Assembly (NCBI GenBank): GCA_002309795.1
Contig: DBXZ01000009.1
Coordinates: forward strand, 1-36,305
Direction of reading: 5' to 3'
From: Bacteroidales bacterium UBA1199
Lineage (GTDB): Bacteria; Bacteroidota; Bacteroidia; Bacteroidales; UBA932
Length of the DNA: 36,305 bases
Shown: piece after piece, positions 1 through 8,042 of the stretch
Layout: every line of letters starts with the position of its first letter
Position numbering within the stretch: position 1 is the first letter of the stretch
The notes under the pieces: model-generated
Told to the model about the DNA's origin: nothing
The model's input: the letters and a program-made list of their open reading frames with translations, nothing else
The model's database searches: none
Program-made: the position numbers and the translations under genes

Positions 1-70
1 AATTGTTTGTTTGAATCACTGTATTGGAGGGCAAAGGTAAGAAAAAATATCCCTTATGTTAAAAAATTGT

Positions 71-78
71 TATCTTTG
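71..78 (+). promoter_or_regulatory. -7 box for the amidohydrolase gene
   Basis: TATCTTTG matches the Bacteroidota -7 consensus TAnnTTTG and lies 22 nt before the ATG at 101, in an AT-rich leader unlike the GC-rich genes. No TTTG -33 box is visible at the usual 19-20 nt spacing, so the assignment rests on the -7 box and position. Confidence 0.55.
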
Positions 79-100
79 ATAAATTTTAGAAGCCACTCTC

Positions 101-1363
101 ATGAGTTCCATTCTCCTCAAACAAATCACGCTGAACGGCGCCAAGGCGGACATCCTGATCGAAGGAAACCGGATTGCCCGCATCGCCCCGGATCTCGGCG
201 AGCGGGTGGGTGCCGACCGCGAAATCGACGGCCGCCACTTTACCGTGGTCCCCGGATTCGTCAATATGCACACCCACGCCGCCATGACCCTGACGCGCGG
301 CATCCGCAAAGACACCACCCTCCAGAAATGGCTGGACAACGTCTGGCAGATCGAGAAGAATCTGGACGAAGAAGCCGTCTACTGGGGCTCCAAGCTGGCT
401 TTCCTGGAGATGATCAAGACCGGCACCACCGCATTCCTGGACATGTACTGGTTCCCCAAGGAAGTGGCGCGCGCGGCGGAAGAGATGGGCATGCGCGGCG
501 TGATTACCTACGTCTTCCTGGACTCCTTCGACAAGGCCAAGGCTGCACGGCAGAAGCGCGAATGCATGGAGGCCTTCTCCGCGGCGCAGGAGTGGTCGGA
601 GCGGATTCGTTTCGGCGTCTCCATCCACGCGGACTACACCACCTCGGAAGAGACGATGGCCTGGGCCGGCAAGTTCGCCGCGGAGAATGACCTGCTGCTG
701 AACATTCATCTCTCCGAGACGGAGCTCGAGACCCGCAAGGATGTGGAGCGGCTGGGCCTCACCCCTACGCAGCATTTCGACAAGTTCGGCCTGCTGGGTC
801 CGCGCACCGTGGCCGCACACTGCATCTGGCTGAACGACGAAGATATCGAGATCCTGGGCAGCCGCCGCGTGAACGTGGCGCACAATATCAACTCGAACCT
901 GCTGCTCAGTTCGGGTTATAAATTCAAATTCAACGAGTTGGAAGATGCGGGCTGCAACGTCTGCATCGGTACCGACGGCGCCGGATCGTCCGACAACCTG
1001 GATATCCGCGAGAGCCTGAAGACCGTCGCGATGGTCCAGAAGGCGTGGCGCAAGGAGCCCAAGTCGCTGCCGTTCAGTACGCTGATGGAGGCATCCTCGC
1101 TCCGCGGCGCCCGTGCGCTCGGATTCGACGCCGGCCGCATTGAAGAGGGCGCGCTGGCCGACCTGCTGCTGGTCAACACCCACTGCGAGGCCTTCGTCCC
1201 TAACTACGATTTTACCAGTAACTTTATCCTTTCGGCCAACAGTTCCTGCATCGATACCGTCATCGTGGACGGCAAGATCCTGATGGAGAACCGCAAGGTC
1301 GCCGGCGAAGACGAGATTCTGGACCGCGCCGACACCCTGGCCTGGAAATTAATGAGACAATAG
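101..1363 (+). CDS. Amidohydrolase, MTA/SAH deaminase-like (MtaD/SsnA/TrzN group)
   Basis: A cytosolic metal-dependent hydrolase of 420 aa, the usual length for the group that deaminates 5'-methylthioadenosine, S-adenosylhomocysteine or related purines. Visible motifs: HTH at residues 57-59 (metal ligands) after the VVPGFVNMH start of the barrel, NIHLSETE at 201-208 (H203 metal ligand, E206 catalytic), AAHCIWL at 238-244 (H240) and GTDGAGSSDNLD at 290-301 (D292 metal ligand). The spacing matches characterised MTA/SAH deaminases. The ATG at 101 is chosen because it follows a -7 box and gives a family-typical N-terminus. The purine nucleoside phosphorylase gene starts 3 nt after the stop, so the two are surely co-transcribed and suggest a purine salvage or detoxification pair. 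The exact substrate cannot be read from the sequence; guanine- or chlorohydrolase-type activity is a less likely alternative. Confidence 0.88.
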   Translation: MSSILLKQITLNGAKADILIEGNRIARIAPDLGERVGADREIDGRHFTVVPGFVNMHTHAAMTLTRGIRKDTTLQKWLDNVWQIEKNLDEEAVYWGSKLAFLEMIKTGTTAFLDMYWFPKEVARAAEEMGMRGVITYVFLDSFDKAKAARQKRECMEAFSAAQEWSERIRFGVSIHADYTTSEETMAWAGKFAAENDLLLNIHLSETELETRKDVERLGLTPTQHFDKFGLLGPRTVAAHCIWLNDEDIEILGSRRVNVAHNINSNLLLSSGYKFKFNELEDAGCNVCIGTDGAGSSDNLDIRESLKTVAMVQKAWRKEPKSLPFSTLMEASSLRGARALGFDAGRIEEGALADLLLVNTHCEAFVPNYDFTSNFILSANSSCIDTVIVDGKILMENRKVAGEDEILDRADTLAWKLMRQ

Positions 1364-1366
1364 ATT

Positions 1367-2194
1367 ATGGATGATAGAATGTTGAAGATCGGCGAAGCGG
1401 CCGACTATTTGAAGAAACGCCTCGGCGGTTTCGTGCCGATGGTGGGCATCGTGCTCGGAAGCGGACTCGGCTCCCTGGCTGAGGCCATCGAGCCTGTGGA
1501 CGTTATTCCTTATAAAGATATCCCCCATTTTGCCGTCTCCACGGCCATCGGCCACAAGGGCAACTTTATCTTCGGCCGTCTGGGCGGAAAGAACGTCTGC
1601 GCCATGCAGGGCCGGTTCCACTACTACGAAGGCTGGCCCATGTCGCAGGTCACCCTGCCCGTCCGCGTGATGAAGGTGCTGGGCATACAGTACCTCTTTG
1701 TCTCCAACGCGGCCGGTGGCCTGAATTTCGACTACAAGCTGGGCGATCTGATGATCATCCGCGACCATATCAATCTGCTACCCAACCCGCTGATCGGTCC
1801 GAACCTCGACGAGTTCGGTCCCCGCTTCCCGGATATGACGCGTCCCTATGACCTGGAGTTGATTGCCCGGGCGGAGAAGATTGCGGCCGAAGAGGGCATC
1901 AAGGTGCACAAGGGCGTCTATATCGCCGGAACGGGTCCTTCCTACGAGACGCCGGCAGAGTACAATTTCTTCCGGACGGTCGGAGCGGACGTCGTGGGTA
2001 TGTCCACGATTCCCGAGGTGATCACCGCGCGCCACTGCGGCATTCCGGTATTCGGCATGTCGTGCGTCACCAATGAAGCACACGGCGACTTCGCGGAGGA
2101 TTATGAGAACAACGGGGACGACGTGATTGTAGCCGCCGACGCTGCGGCAGGCCGGATGCAACGTATCTTCACCCGCCTGATAGAATCGCTCTAA
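1367..2194 (+). CDS. punA: Purine nucleoside phosphorylase (trimeric type)
   Basis: Cleaves inosine, guanosine or related purine nucleosides with phosphate to a free base and ribose-1-phosphate in the cytosol. The 275 aa length fits the trimeric PNP/MTAP family. Seen: GIVLGSGLG (residues 27-35, phosphate loop), QGRFHYYEG (81-89, with phosphate-contacting R and H), SNAAGGL (113-119), PSYETPAEY (191-199) and GMSTIPEV (211-218, purine and ribose site), then SCVTNEA (232-238), where N236 is the purine-specific base contact. MTA phosphorylases usually have Asp in that region, so inosine/guanosine phosphorylase is favoured. It follows the deaminase gene by 3 nt: deamination of an adenine-type nucleoside followed by phosphorolysis would make a coherent salvage step, which is an inference from gene order. 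Confidence 0.93.
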   Translation: MDDRMLKIGEAADYLKKRLGGFVPMVGIVLGSGLGSLAEAIEPVDVIPYKDIPHFAVSTAIGHKGNFIFGRLGGKNVCAMQGRFHYYEGWPMSQVTLPVRVMKVLGIQYLFVSNAAGGLNFDYKLGDLMIIRDHINLLPNPLIGPNLDEFGPRFPDMTRPYDLELIARAEKIAAEEGIKVHKGVYIAGTGPSYETPAEYNFFRTVGADVVGMSTIPEVITARHCGIPVFGMSCVTNEAHGDFAEDYENNGDDVIVAADAAAGRMQRIFTRLIESL

Positions 2195-2215
2195 CCCCTT
2201 GAATCCGGCGGTGCG

Positions 2216-3037
2216 ATGACGCATTTCGTCAGTCTCTCCAGCGGAAGCAACGGAAATTGCTATTACATAGGAAACGAATGTACCGGCATCCTGATCGATG
2301 CCGGTATTGGTACGCGTACCATCAAAAAGCGGCTTGGAGAGGTCGGGATTCCGGTCGAGCGGATCCGCTGCGTGCTGGTCTCGCACGACCATTTCGACCA
2401 TATCCGTTCGCTGGGGACCTTTGCCGAACGGTTCCACAAGCCGGTCTACGCCACGGCGCCCTGTATCGCCGCCTTCAACCGCCACTACTGTACCCGCGGC
2501 TATCTGGGCCCGGGACGGTGTCATGAGCTGGTGCCGGGGGAGTGGCTGGAGATAGAATCTGTCGGCACGGAGGTTCCAGGCGCGCGTGGGGGGATCTTTG
2601 TTCTCCCTTTCCGCGTACCGCATGATGCGACGGATACGGTGGGATTCTTTATCGATTTCTTCGGGGAGACGTTTACTTTTTTGACGGATCTGGGCGCTGT
2701 GACAGACGACGCTGTTTTGTTTGCTTCCCGTTCCCGCCACCTGATTGTCGAGGCCAACTACGACCCGGAGATGCTTCGGAGGGGATCCTATCCGCCTGAT
2801 CTCCAGCAACGTATCCGCAGCGGTCACGGCCACCTGGCCAACGCCCAAACCGCCGAGCTGATTCTCCGCGCCCTGGCCGCCGAGCAACTTCTGCAGGACG
2901 TTTTTCTCTGTCATCTCAGCGAGAACAACAATACCCCGGAACTGGCTTTGGAGACGGTCTCCGCTGCGATCCCCAAAGACATTCGCCTCGTCGCCCTCCC
3001 CCGCCGCGAACACTCCACCCTCTTCACCTGGCAATAG
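2216..3037 (+). CDS. YycJ/WalJ-like metallo-beta-lactamase-fold hydrolase
   Basis: A 273 aa cytosolic MBL-fold protein. The N-terminus FVSLSSGSNGNCYYIG is the signature of the YycJ/WalJ group, and HDHFDH at residues 57-62 supplies the dinuclear metal site. Further ligands are plausible at GHGHLAN near residues 203-209 and the late histidine in FLCHLSENN. Family members have been tied to DNA processing and cell-wall control in Firmicutes (5'-3' exonuclease activity is reported for YycJ-like proteins); the substrate here is not deducible. It starts 21 nt after the PNP stop on the same strand, so it is likely the third gene of that operon. Transcription runs into the GGCGGG/CCCGCC hairpin that begins 5 nt after the stop. 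Confidence 0.86.
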   Translation: MTHFVSLSSGSNGNCYYIGNECTGILIDAGIGTRTIKKRLGEVGIPVERIRCVLVSHDHFDHIRSLGTFAERFHKPVYATAPCIAAFNRHYCTRGYLGPGRCHELVPGEWLEIESVGTEVPGARGGIFVLPFRVPHDATDTVGFFIDFFGETFTFLTDLGAVTDDAVLFASRSRHLIVEANYDPEMLRRGSYPPDLQQRIRSGHGHLANAQTAELILRALAAEQLLQDVFLCHLSENNNTPELALETVSAAIPKDIRLVALPRREHSTLFTWQ

Positions 3038-3038
3038 C

Positions 3039-3059
3039 GGTGGCGGGATTGAACCCGCC
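3039..3059 (+). repeat. GGTGGCGGGAT-led hairpin after the MBL gene
   Basis: GGCGGG (3042-3047) pairs perfectly with CCCGCC (3054-3059) around the loop ATTGAA. The leading GGTGGCGGGAT is identical to the start of the hairpin at 30507-30485 on the minus strand, so this is the 5' part of a repeat shared with that region. The reverse complement resembles a tRNA T-arm but has a six-base loop, so no tRNA is called. There is no U-run, so if it ends transcription of the upstream operon it is not a classical terminator. Confidence 0.6.
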
Positions 3060-3064
3060 GATTA

Positions 3065-3104
3065 TTCCGGCGCGCGGCACGCGCGTCGGTTAATATTGCC
3101 GGAA
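3065..3104 (+). repeat. Nested inverted repeat in the 3038-3340 gap
   Basis: TTCCGGC (3065-3071) pairs with GCCGGAA (3098-3104), and inside it GCGCG (3072-3076) pairs with CGCGC (3080-3084) around GCA. The rest of the gap from 3105 to 3187 shows no ORF, promoter or clear RNA gene. Confidence 0.45.
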
Positions 3105-3188
3105 CGGCACTTCTGCGCACGATCTCCTACTGCCAGCGGAATCGCGCTAGCGAACAGGTTTTCCTTTAATATAAACTCGGAACGGTTT

Positions 3189-3305
3189 GGCCGGCAGCGG
3201 GCGGAACCACGCCCAGCCAGCGAGGAGGGCTTTACACGGAGCCCCCCGCAGCTGGCTGGAGGATAAGCCGCTGCTCACCGGGTTCGAGCAGCGGCGCTGC
3301 CGGCC
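3189..3305 (+). repeat. Cloverleaf inverted-repeat element, copy A
   Basis: An 11-bp outer stem, GGCCGGCAGCG (3189-3199) with CGCTGCCGGCC (3295-3305), encloses three hairpins. The first is GGCG/CGCC (3200-3213). The second is CAGCCAGC/GCTGGCTG (3214-3258), which contains GGGCT/AGCCC. The third is GCCGCTGCTC/GAGCAGCGGC (3267-3295), a 10-bp stem. The whole is a four-way junction with no long ORF, between convergent genes (MBL protein and nfo). A second copy with shared primary sequence lies on the minus strand at 30387-30480. It could be a structured RNA, a REP/MITE-like DNA repeat or a terminator-type barrier; orientation of transcription is unknown. Confidence 0.7.
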
Positions 3306-3340
3306 ATTGCGTGCCCGTTAAATATCTATAATACAGACTT

Positions 3341-4219
3341 TTAATTGACGCCCAAAATCATCTTCAGGCGGGAGATTTCGGCGGGCCAGAGGTCGGGGAC
3401 CGGGGTTTCGAGGATGAGGGGGATGTTGTCGAAACGCGGGTCGGAGGCGATGCGGTCGAAACAGCCGAAGCCGATTTCGCCGGCGCCGAGGCTTTCGTGA
3501 CGGTCCACGCGGGAACCGACGGGTTTCTTGGCGTCGTTCAGGTGCATTCCCTTGAGGTAGCGGAAGCCGATGATGCGGTCGAACTCTGCGAAGACCTGAT
3601 CGAAGCCGGAGGCGCTGCCGAACAGAGAGCCCTCCGAAGCGCCGTCCCGAAGGTCATAACCGGCAGCAAAAGCATGACATGTGTCGATGCAGACGCCCAC
3701 GCGGGTCTTGTCTTCCACCTGGTCGATAATCTCTGCCAGTTGTTCGAATCGGAATCCCATATTGGAACCTTGCCCGGCGGTGTTCTCCAGAACCGCGCAG
3801 ACGCCCGAAGTACGAGCCAGGGCGAAGTTGATGGATTCCGCAATCCGGCGGAGACATTCAGCCTCTGAGATTGCATTCAAGTGACTGCCCGGATGGAAGT
3901 TAAGCCGGTTCAGCCCCAGTTGCTCGCAGCGCTGCATCTCGTCGAGAAACGCAGCACGCGAACGCGCAAGCCCCTCTTCCTCGGGATGACCGAGGTTAAT
4001 CAGATAGCTGTCGTGCGGCAGAATCGAATCGGGTACATACCCCAGCTGGGCGCAACGCTCCTTGAACAGGGTGATGGATTCGGTCGTCAGCGGAGCGGAA
4101 GTCCACTGGCGCTGGTTTTTAGTAAAGAGCGCGAAACCGGTCGCGCCGATTGCCCGCGCATTGAGGGGCGCATTCTCCACGCCACCGCTGGCACTGATAT
4201 GAGCACCGATATATTTCAT
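3341..4219 (-). CDS. nfo: Deoxyribonuclease IV (AP endonuclease)
   Basis: Base-excision-repair endonuclease that cuts 5' of abasic sites using a three-metal cluster. The protein is 292 aa, typical of the EndoIV TIM-barrel family. Seen in order: the start [24 protein letters not shown] (H69 as metal ligand), [31 protein letters not shown] and HLNDAK, the last before a conserved H-E pair ([12 protein letters not shown]). All expected ligand regions are present. The gene lies just downstream of recG on the same strand, 3 nt between recG's stop and the nfo ATG, so the two repair genes form an operon. Its 3' end faces cloverleaf element A. Confidence 0.97.
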   Translation of the reverse strand: MKYIGAHISASGGVENAPLNARAIGATGFALFTKNQRQWTSAPLTTESITLFKERCAQLGYVPDSILPHDSYLINLGHPEEEGLARSRAAFLDEMQRCEQLGLNRLNFHPGSHLNAISEAECLRRIAESINFALARTSGVCAVLENTAGQGSNMGFRFEQLAEIIDQVEDKTRVGVCIDTCHAFAAGYDLRDGASEGSLFGSASGFDQVFAEFDRIIGFRYLKGMHLNDAKKPVGSRVDRHESLGAGEIGFGCFDRIASDPRFDNIPLILETPVPDLWPAEISRLKMILGVN

Positions 4220-4222
4220 TCT

Positions 4223-6328
4223 CTATGAGATATTTGAGAAGTCTTTGGTTTCAATCTTCAGATCCTTCAGTCCGGCCACGAGAATCGCATTTTGCGGCGC
4301 CTCGAGCATCGGGTCAGCATCCAGGATAGCCGCTGCGGTCGAGCGAGCGGATTCCAGCACCGGCGAGTCCTTCGCCAGATCTGCAATGTGCAGGTCGATT
4401 GCCAGTCCGCTCTGTCGCGTGCCTTCGAAATCGCCGGGGCCGCGCATCCGCATGTCGGCTTCCGCCAGCTCGAATCCATCGTTGGTCTGGCACATCAGAT
4501 CGATCCGCTTGCGCGAGTCGTCGCCCAGGTTGTAAGCCGTCATCAGGATGCAGTACGACTTGTCCGCACCGCGCCCCACGCGTCCGCGCAGCTGGTGCAA
4601 CTGCGAAAGACCGAACCGTTCGGCGCTCTCGATCACCATCACGGAGGCATTGGGCACGTCCACGCCGACCTCAATGACGGAGGTGGCTACCAGGATGTTG
4701 GCCTTCCCCTTCACGAAAAGATCCATATCGAAGGCCTTGTTTTCCGGCTTCTGCTGGCCGTGGACCACCGCTGTGACATACTTCGGCGCGGGGAACTCCT
4801 CGGTAATGGTTACGTAGCCGTCAATCAAGTTCTTGTAGTCCATCTTTTCCGACTCCTTGATGAGCGGATAGACGATGAAAACCTGTCTCCCGAGCGCAAT
4901 CTGCTCGCGCATAAAGCGGTAGAGCTCACCGCGTTGCGTCTCCGTCCAGTGAACGGTCTGGATGGGCTTGCGGCCCGGGGGAAGTTCATCCAGGACGGAG
5001 ACATCCAGATCGCCGTAAAGGGTCATGGCCAGCGTACGCGGGATGGGCGTGGCGGTCATCACCAGGATATGCGGCGCCAGTTCGGATTTGTTCCAGAGGC
5101 GCGAGCGCTGCTCCACGCCGAACCGGTGCTGCTCGTCGATGACGGCGAGACCGAGGTTCTTGAACTGGACCTTGTCTTCAATCAGCGCGTGCGTACCGAA
5201 GATGATATGGATGGAACCGTCTTCCAGCCCGGCGTGAATGCGCCTACGCTCGGCGGTCTTGGTGTTTCCGGTGAGCAACGCTACCTCTACACCCGTGTCT
5301 TTCAGGTATTTGAATACGCCGTTGTAGTGCTGGTTGGCCAACACTTCGGTCGGAGCCATGATGCAGGCCTGGTAGCCGTTGTCGACCGCCATCATCGCCG
5401 CGAGAATGGCCACGAGCGTCTTTCCGCTGCCCACGTCACCCTGCAGCAGGCGGTTCATCTGCCGGCCGCTGCCCACATCGTCACGGATTTCGTGAAGAAC
5501 GCGCTTCTGGGCGCCGGTCAGCGGGAACGGAATGTTGCTGTAAGTCTTGTTGAAAGCCGTACCTATCCGTTTAAAAACGGCTCCGGCGGCCCCGCGCATC
5601 CGGATGCTCTTCTGCTTGAGCATGGAGAGCTGCAGGAAGAACAGTTCTTCGAACTTGAGCCGTTCCTGCGCCTTCGAGAGCGACTGGATATCTTGCGGAA
5701 AATGAATGTTTTGCAATGCGAACCGCAGCGGGCAGAGACGGCGCTGGAGCAGCAGGTATTCCGGCAGGGTTTCGCGGACTTCGGGCAGCACTTTGGCGAG
5801 CAGTGTGGCCTGCAGTTTTGCGATGGCCTTGTTGCCCAGACCTGCGCTGCGAAGATTCTCAGTACCGTTGTAGACGCCCAGGAAATGGCCGGTGGTCTGC
5901 TGCAGTTTCTCTTCCGTTGCAGGGTCAATCTCCGGATGGACCAGGTTGTACTCGTGGTTGAAGAGGCTGGGCTTGCCGAAAACGATATACTCGCCGCCCA
6001 CTTTCAGGCGATCCTGCATCCACTTGAGTCCCTTGAAGAAGACAAGGTCGATCGTACCGGTTCCGTCCGTAAAGGCGGCAACCAGACGCTTGCCCCGCTC
6101 CGCACCGACCACCTGCAGGGAGGTGACGTGACCGCGCAACTGGATGTAGGTATTTGTCGAGTCGATTTCGCGTACCGAATAGAACTTCGAACGGTCCACA
6201 TAGCGGAACGGGAAGGTATAGAGCATGTCACGGAAGGTGTTGATGCCCAGTTCCTTCTGCAGCAGTTCAGCCCTGCGCGGGCCAACGCCCGGCAGAAACT
6301 TGATTTCACTGTCCAGAATGGTACCCAT
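4223..6328 (-). CDS. recG: ATP-dependent DNA helicase RecG
   Basis: Branch-migrating helicase for Holliday junctions and stalled forks; 701 aa, normal for RecG. The N-terminal wedge (HhH-like FLPGVGPRRAELLQ at about residues 11-24 and an OB fold with RGHVTSLQVVG) precedes helicase motif I GDVGSGKT near 296-303, motif II DEQH near 396-399, motif III MTATPIPRT, and the C-terminal lobe with ATSVIEVGVDVPNA and QLHQLRGRVGRG. Near the end, ADMRMRGPGDFEGTRQSG is the RecG-specific TRG-type region. The ATG at 6328 gives the family start and lies only 7 nt past a TAAATTTG box, so the transcript leader may be almost absent. nfo follows immediately. Confidence 0.97.
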   Translation of the reverse strand: MGTILDSEIKFLPGVGPRRAELLQKELGINTFRDMLYTFPFRYVDRSKFYSVREIDSTNTYIQLRGHVTSLQVVGAERGKRLVAAFTDGTGTIDLVFFKGLKWMQDRLKVGGEYIVFGKPSLFNHEYNLVHPEIDPATEEKLQQTTGHFLGVYNGTENLRSAGLGNKAIAKLQATLLAKVLPEVRETLPEYLLLQRRLCPLRFALQNIHFPQDIQSLSKAQERLKFEELFFLQLSMLKQKSIRMRGAAGAVFKRIGTAFNKTYSNIPFPLTGAQKRVLHEIRDDVGSGRQMNRLLQGDVGSGKTLVAILAAMMAVDNGYQACIMAPTEVLANQHYNGVFKYLKDTGVEVALLTGNTKTAERRRIHAGLEDGSIHIIFGTHALIEDKVQFKNLGLAVIDEQHRFGVEQRSRLWNKSELAPHILVMTATPIPRTLAMTLYGDLDVSVLDELPPGRKPIQTVHWTETQRGELYRFMREQIALGRQVFIVYPLIKESEKMDYKNLIDGYVTITEEFPAPKYVTAVVHGQQKPENKAFDMDLFVKGKANILVATSVIEVGVDVPNASVMVIESAERFGLSQLHQLRGRVGRGADKSYCILMTAYNLGDDSRKRIDLMCQTNDGFELAEADMRMRGPGDFEGTRQSGLAIDLHIADLAKDSPVLESARSTAAAILDADPMLEAPQNAILVAGLKDLKIETKDFSNIS

Positions 6329-6335
6329 CGCTCCG

Positions 6336-6343
6336 CAAATTTA
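6336..6343 (-). promoter_or_regulatory. -7 box for recG-nfo
   Basis: TAAATTTG (minus strand, 6343 to 6336) fits TAnnTTTG. Only 7 nt separate it from the recG ATG, so a start site 4-7 nt downstream would give an almost leaderless mRNA. The -33 region is a poor match (TTCG rather than TTTG). Confidence 0.5.
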
Positions 6344-6354
6344 CCATTTTTTAT

Positions 6355-6362
6355 TATTTTTG
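6355..6362 (+). promoter_or_regulatory. -7 box for pdxA-rnhA
   Basis: TATTTTTG fits TAnnTTTG and lies 29 nt before the pdxA ATG, in the 63-nt AT-rich gap shared with the divergent recG promoter. The -33 box is not clear. Confidence 0.45.
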
Positions 6363-6391
6363 CCGAATAATTAGACCAACGAATTCGACTT

Positions 6392-7471
6392 ATGAAACAT
6401 ACGACGGTAGTCGGCATTACCCAAGGCGACACCAACGGCATCGGTTACGAAACCATCATCAAGGCGCTCTCTGACGCGCGCATGCTGGAATCCTGCACCC
6501 CTGTCATTTACGGCTCCTCCCGCTTTTTCGGTATCTATAAACGCGATATTCCTGAGACTGAGCAACTTGTCACGAATGTTATCAACTCCGCATCGGATGC
6601 GCGCCCCAAACGCGTGAACATCATCAACGCGGTTTCTGACAACCTCGGAATAGAAATCGGCCAGCCTACTGTGGACGGTGCGAAGGCTGCCATGCAGGCG
6701 CTGAGTGCCGGCGTTGCAGACCTCAAGGAGGGAAAGATCGACGCGCTGGTCACTGCTCCTTTCAACAAGCACACGATGTCGCAGGCGAACTTCGGCTATC
6801 CCGGCCATACGGAATATCTCACCAAAGAGTTTGGGGCAAAGGACAGTCTGATGTTCCTCTGCAACCATACGATGCGAATCGGTGTGGCGACCAATCACCT
6901 GCCTATCGCAAAAGTTTCTTCCGCATTAAGCAAAGATTTGATTTTGAGTAAACTGCGCTTGATGAACGAATCTCTCAAACGCGACTTTGGATTCATCCGG
7001 CCCAAGATTGCAGTGCTGGGTCTGAACCCGCACGGCGGTGATGGCGGTTCGATCGGTACGGAAGAAATCGAGATCATTCAGCCGGCAGTCGAGGCGGCCA
7101 ATGCGGAGAATATCCTGGCGTTCGGTCCTTTCTCTGCCGACGGATTCTTCGGTACGGGCATTTTCTCCAATTACGATGCAGTGCTGGCCATGTACCACGA
7201 TCAGGGCCTGATTCCGTTCAAGGCGCTGGCTTTCGACGACGGCGTGAACTACACGGCCGGCCTTCCGGGCATCCGCACGTCACCGGACCACGGAACCGCA
7301 TTCGACATTGCCGGCAAGAACCGGGCGAACCCGGGGCCGATGATGGCAGCCATCTACTGCGCGATCGACATTGCCAACAACCGTCGCCTCTACGATGAGA
7401 TGACGGCCAATCCGATGGAGATCAAGCATTTCGAGGGACCTAAGTACGAGAAGACCTTCGCGCCGGAATAA
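6392..7471 (+). CDS. pdxA: 4-hydroxythreonine-4-phosphate dehydrogenase
   Basis: Catalyses the NAD-dependent oxidation and decarboxylation step of DXP-dependent pyridoxal phosphate synthesis. The 359 aa product is somewhat longer than the roughly 330 aa of E. coli PdxA, as in other Bacteroidota. Visible: VGITQGDTNGIGYE near the N-terminus, VTAPFNKHTM, GHTEYL (metal-binding His), LNPHGGDGGSIGTEE, DGFFGTG, MYHDQGLIPFK (second metal His) and GLPGIRTSPDHGTAFDIAGK, the diagnostic C-terminal PdxA stretch. Its TAA shares one base with the rnhA ATG (TAATG), which indicates translational coupling. PLP made here serves enzymes such as the aminotransferase encoded further right. Confidence 0.96.
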   Translation: MKHTTVVGITQGDTNGIGYETIIKALSDARMLESCTPVIYGSSRFFGIYKRDIPETEQLVTNVINSASDARPKRVNIINAVSDNLGIEIGQPTVDGAKAAMQALSAGVADLKEGKIDALVTAPFNKHTMSQANFGYPGHTEYLTKEFGAKDSLMFLCNHTMRIGVATNHLPIAKVSSALSKDLILSKLRLMNESLKRDFGFIRPKIAVLGLNPHGGDGGSIGTEEIEIIQPAVEAANAENILAFGPFSADGFFGTGIFSNYDAVLAMYHDQGLIPFKALAFDDGVNYTAGLPGIRTSPDHGTAFDIAGKNRANPGPMMAAIYCAIDIANNRRLYDEMTANPMEIKHFEGPKYEKTFAPE

Positions 7472-7953
7472 TGAAACGTCCGCCCATCTTCCTCTACACC
7501 GACGGGGCCTGTTCAGGCAACCCCGGGCCGGGCGGCTATGGCGTGATCCTGCGCTGTGGCTCGCTGGAGCGGGAGATTTCGCAGGGCTACGCCAATACCA
7601 CAAACAACCGGATGGAGCTTCTGGCGGTGATCACCGGCCTGGAGGCAATCCGCTGGGAGAACGCCGATGTAGAGGTCTGGAGCGACTCCTCGTATGTGGT
7701 TGACGCCGTGGAGAAAGGATGGGTGTTCGGCTGGGAGAAAAAGAGCTTCGCCAAGAAGGCTAACGCCGACCTCTGGGTACGTTTTCTCGCCGTCTATCGC
7801 CGCCACAAGGTCCGCTTCAACTGGATCCGCGGCCACAACGGCCACCCGGAGAACGAGCGCTGCGACGCCATGGCCGTTGCCGCCGCCGCTTCCCCGAACC
7901 TCCTGCCCGATACGGGGTATCAAACCGGATCGGAGCAATTGCTGGAGTTTTAG
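7471..7953 (+). CDS. rnhA: Ribonuclease HI
   Basis: Degrades the RNA strand of RNA-DNA hybrids. The 160 aa length matches E. coli RNase HI. Catalytic residues are in place: D11 in YTDGACSGNPG, E49 in NNRMEL, D72 in WSDSSYVV, D131 in ERCDAMA, plus H124 in the flexible GHNGHPENE loop. The basic handle is present (GWEKKSFAKKANADLW). The start overlaps the pdxA stop by one base, so expression depends on the pdxA transcript. Transcription ends at a strong hairpin 38 nt downstream. Confidence 0.97.
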   Translation: MKRPPIFLYTDGACSGNPGPGGYGVILRCGSLEREISQGYANTTNNRMELLAVITGLEAIRWENADVEVWSDSSYVVDAVEKGWVFGWEKKSFAKKANADLWVRFLAVYRRHKVRFNWIRGHNGHPENERCDAMAVAAAASPNLLPDTGYQTGSEQLLEF

Positions 7954-7991
7954 GCGTGGCACTTAAATCATTGAGAATTAGCGAAATAAAG

Positions 7992-8025
7992 AAAATCGGT
8001 CAGCCAAAATAGCTGACCGATTTTT
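7992..8025. terminator. Bidirectional intrinsic terminator (rnhA / Tricorn-like gene)
   Basis: AAAATCGGTCAGC (7992-8004) and GCTGACCGATTTTT (8012-8025) form a 13-bp stem around CAAAATA. The T-run on the + strand serves rnhA, and the matching A-run gives a U-run for the convergent minus-strand peptidase gene ending at 8043. Confidence 0.9.
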
Positions 8026-8042
8026 ATGAGAACCCTACGGGA

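Noticed and set aside
1778..3034. Minus-strand open frame of 418 codons across the PNP and MBL genes
   Set aside because: It spans two well-supported genes in antisense and shows no family motif.
3038..3140. A possible minus-strand tRNA or tmRNA end, because GGCGGGTTCAATCCCGCC looks like a T-arm
   Set aside because: The loop has six bases, not seven; no matching acceptor 5' strand, anticodon arm or CCA is found. The shared GGTGGCGGGAT shows it is part of the repeat family.
4292..6370. Long plus-strand open frame (692 codons) opposite recG
   Set aside because: recG motifs are complete on the other strand; the antisense frame results from GC-rich codon bias.
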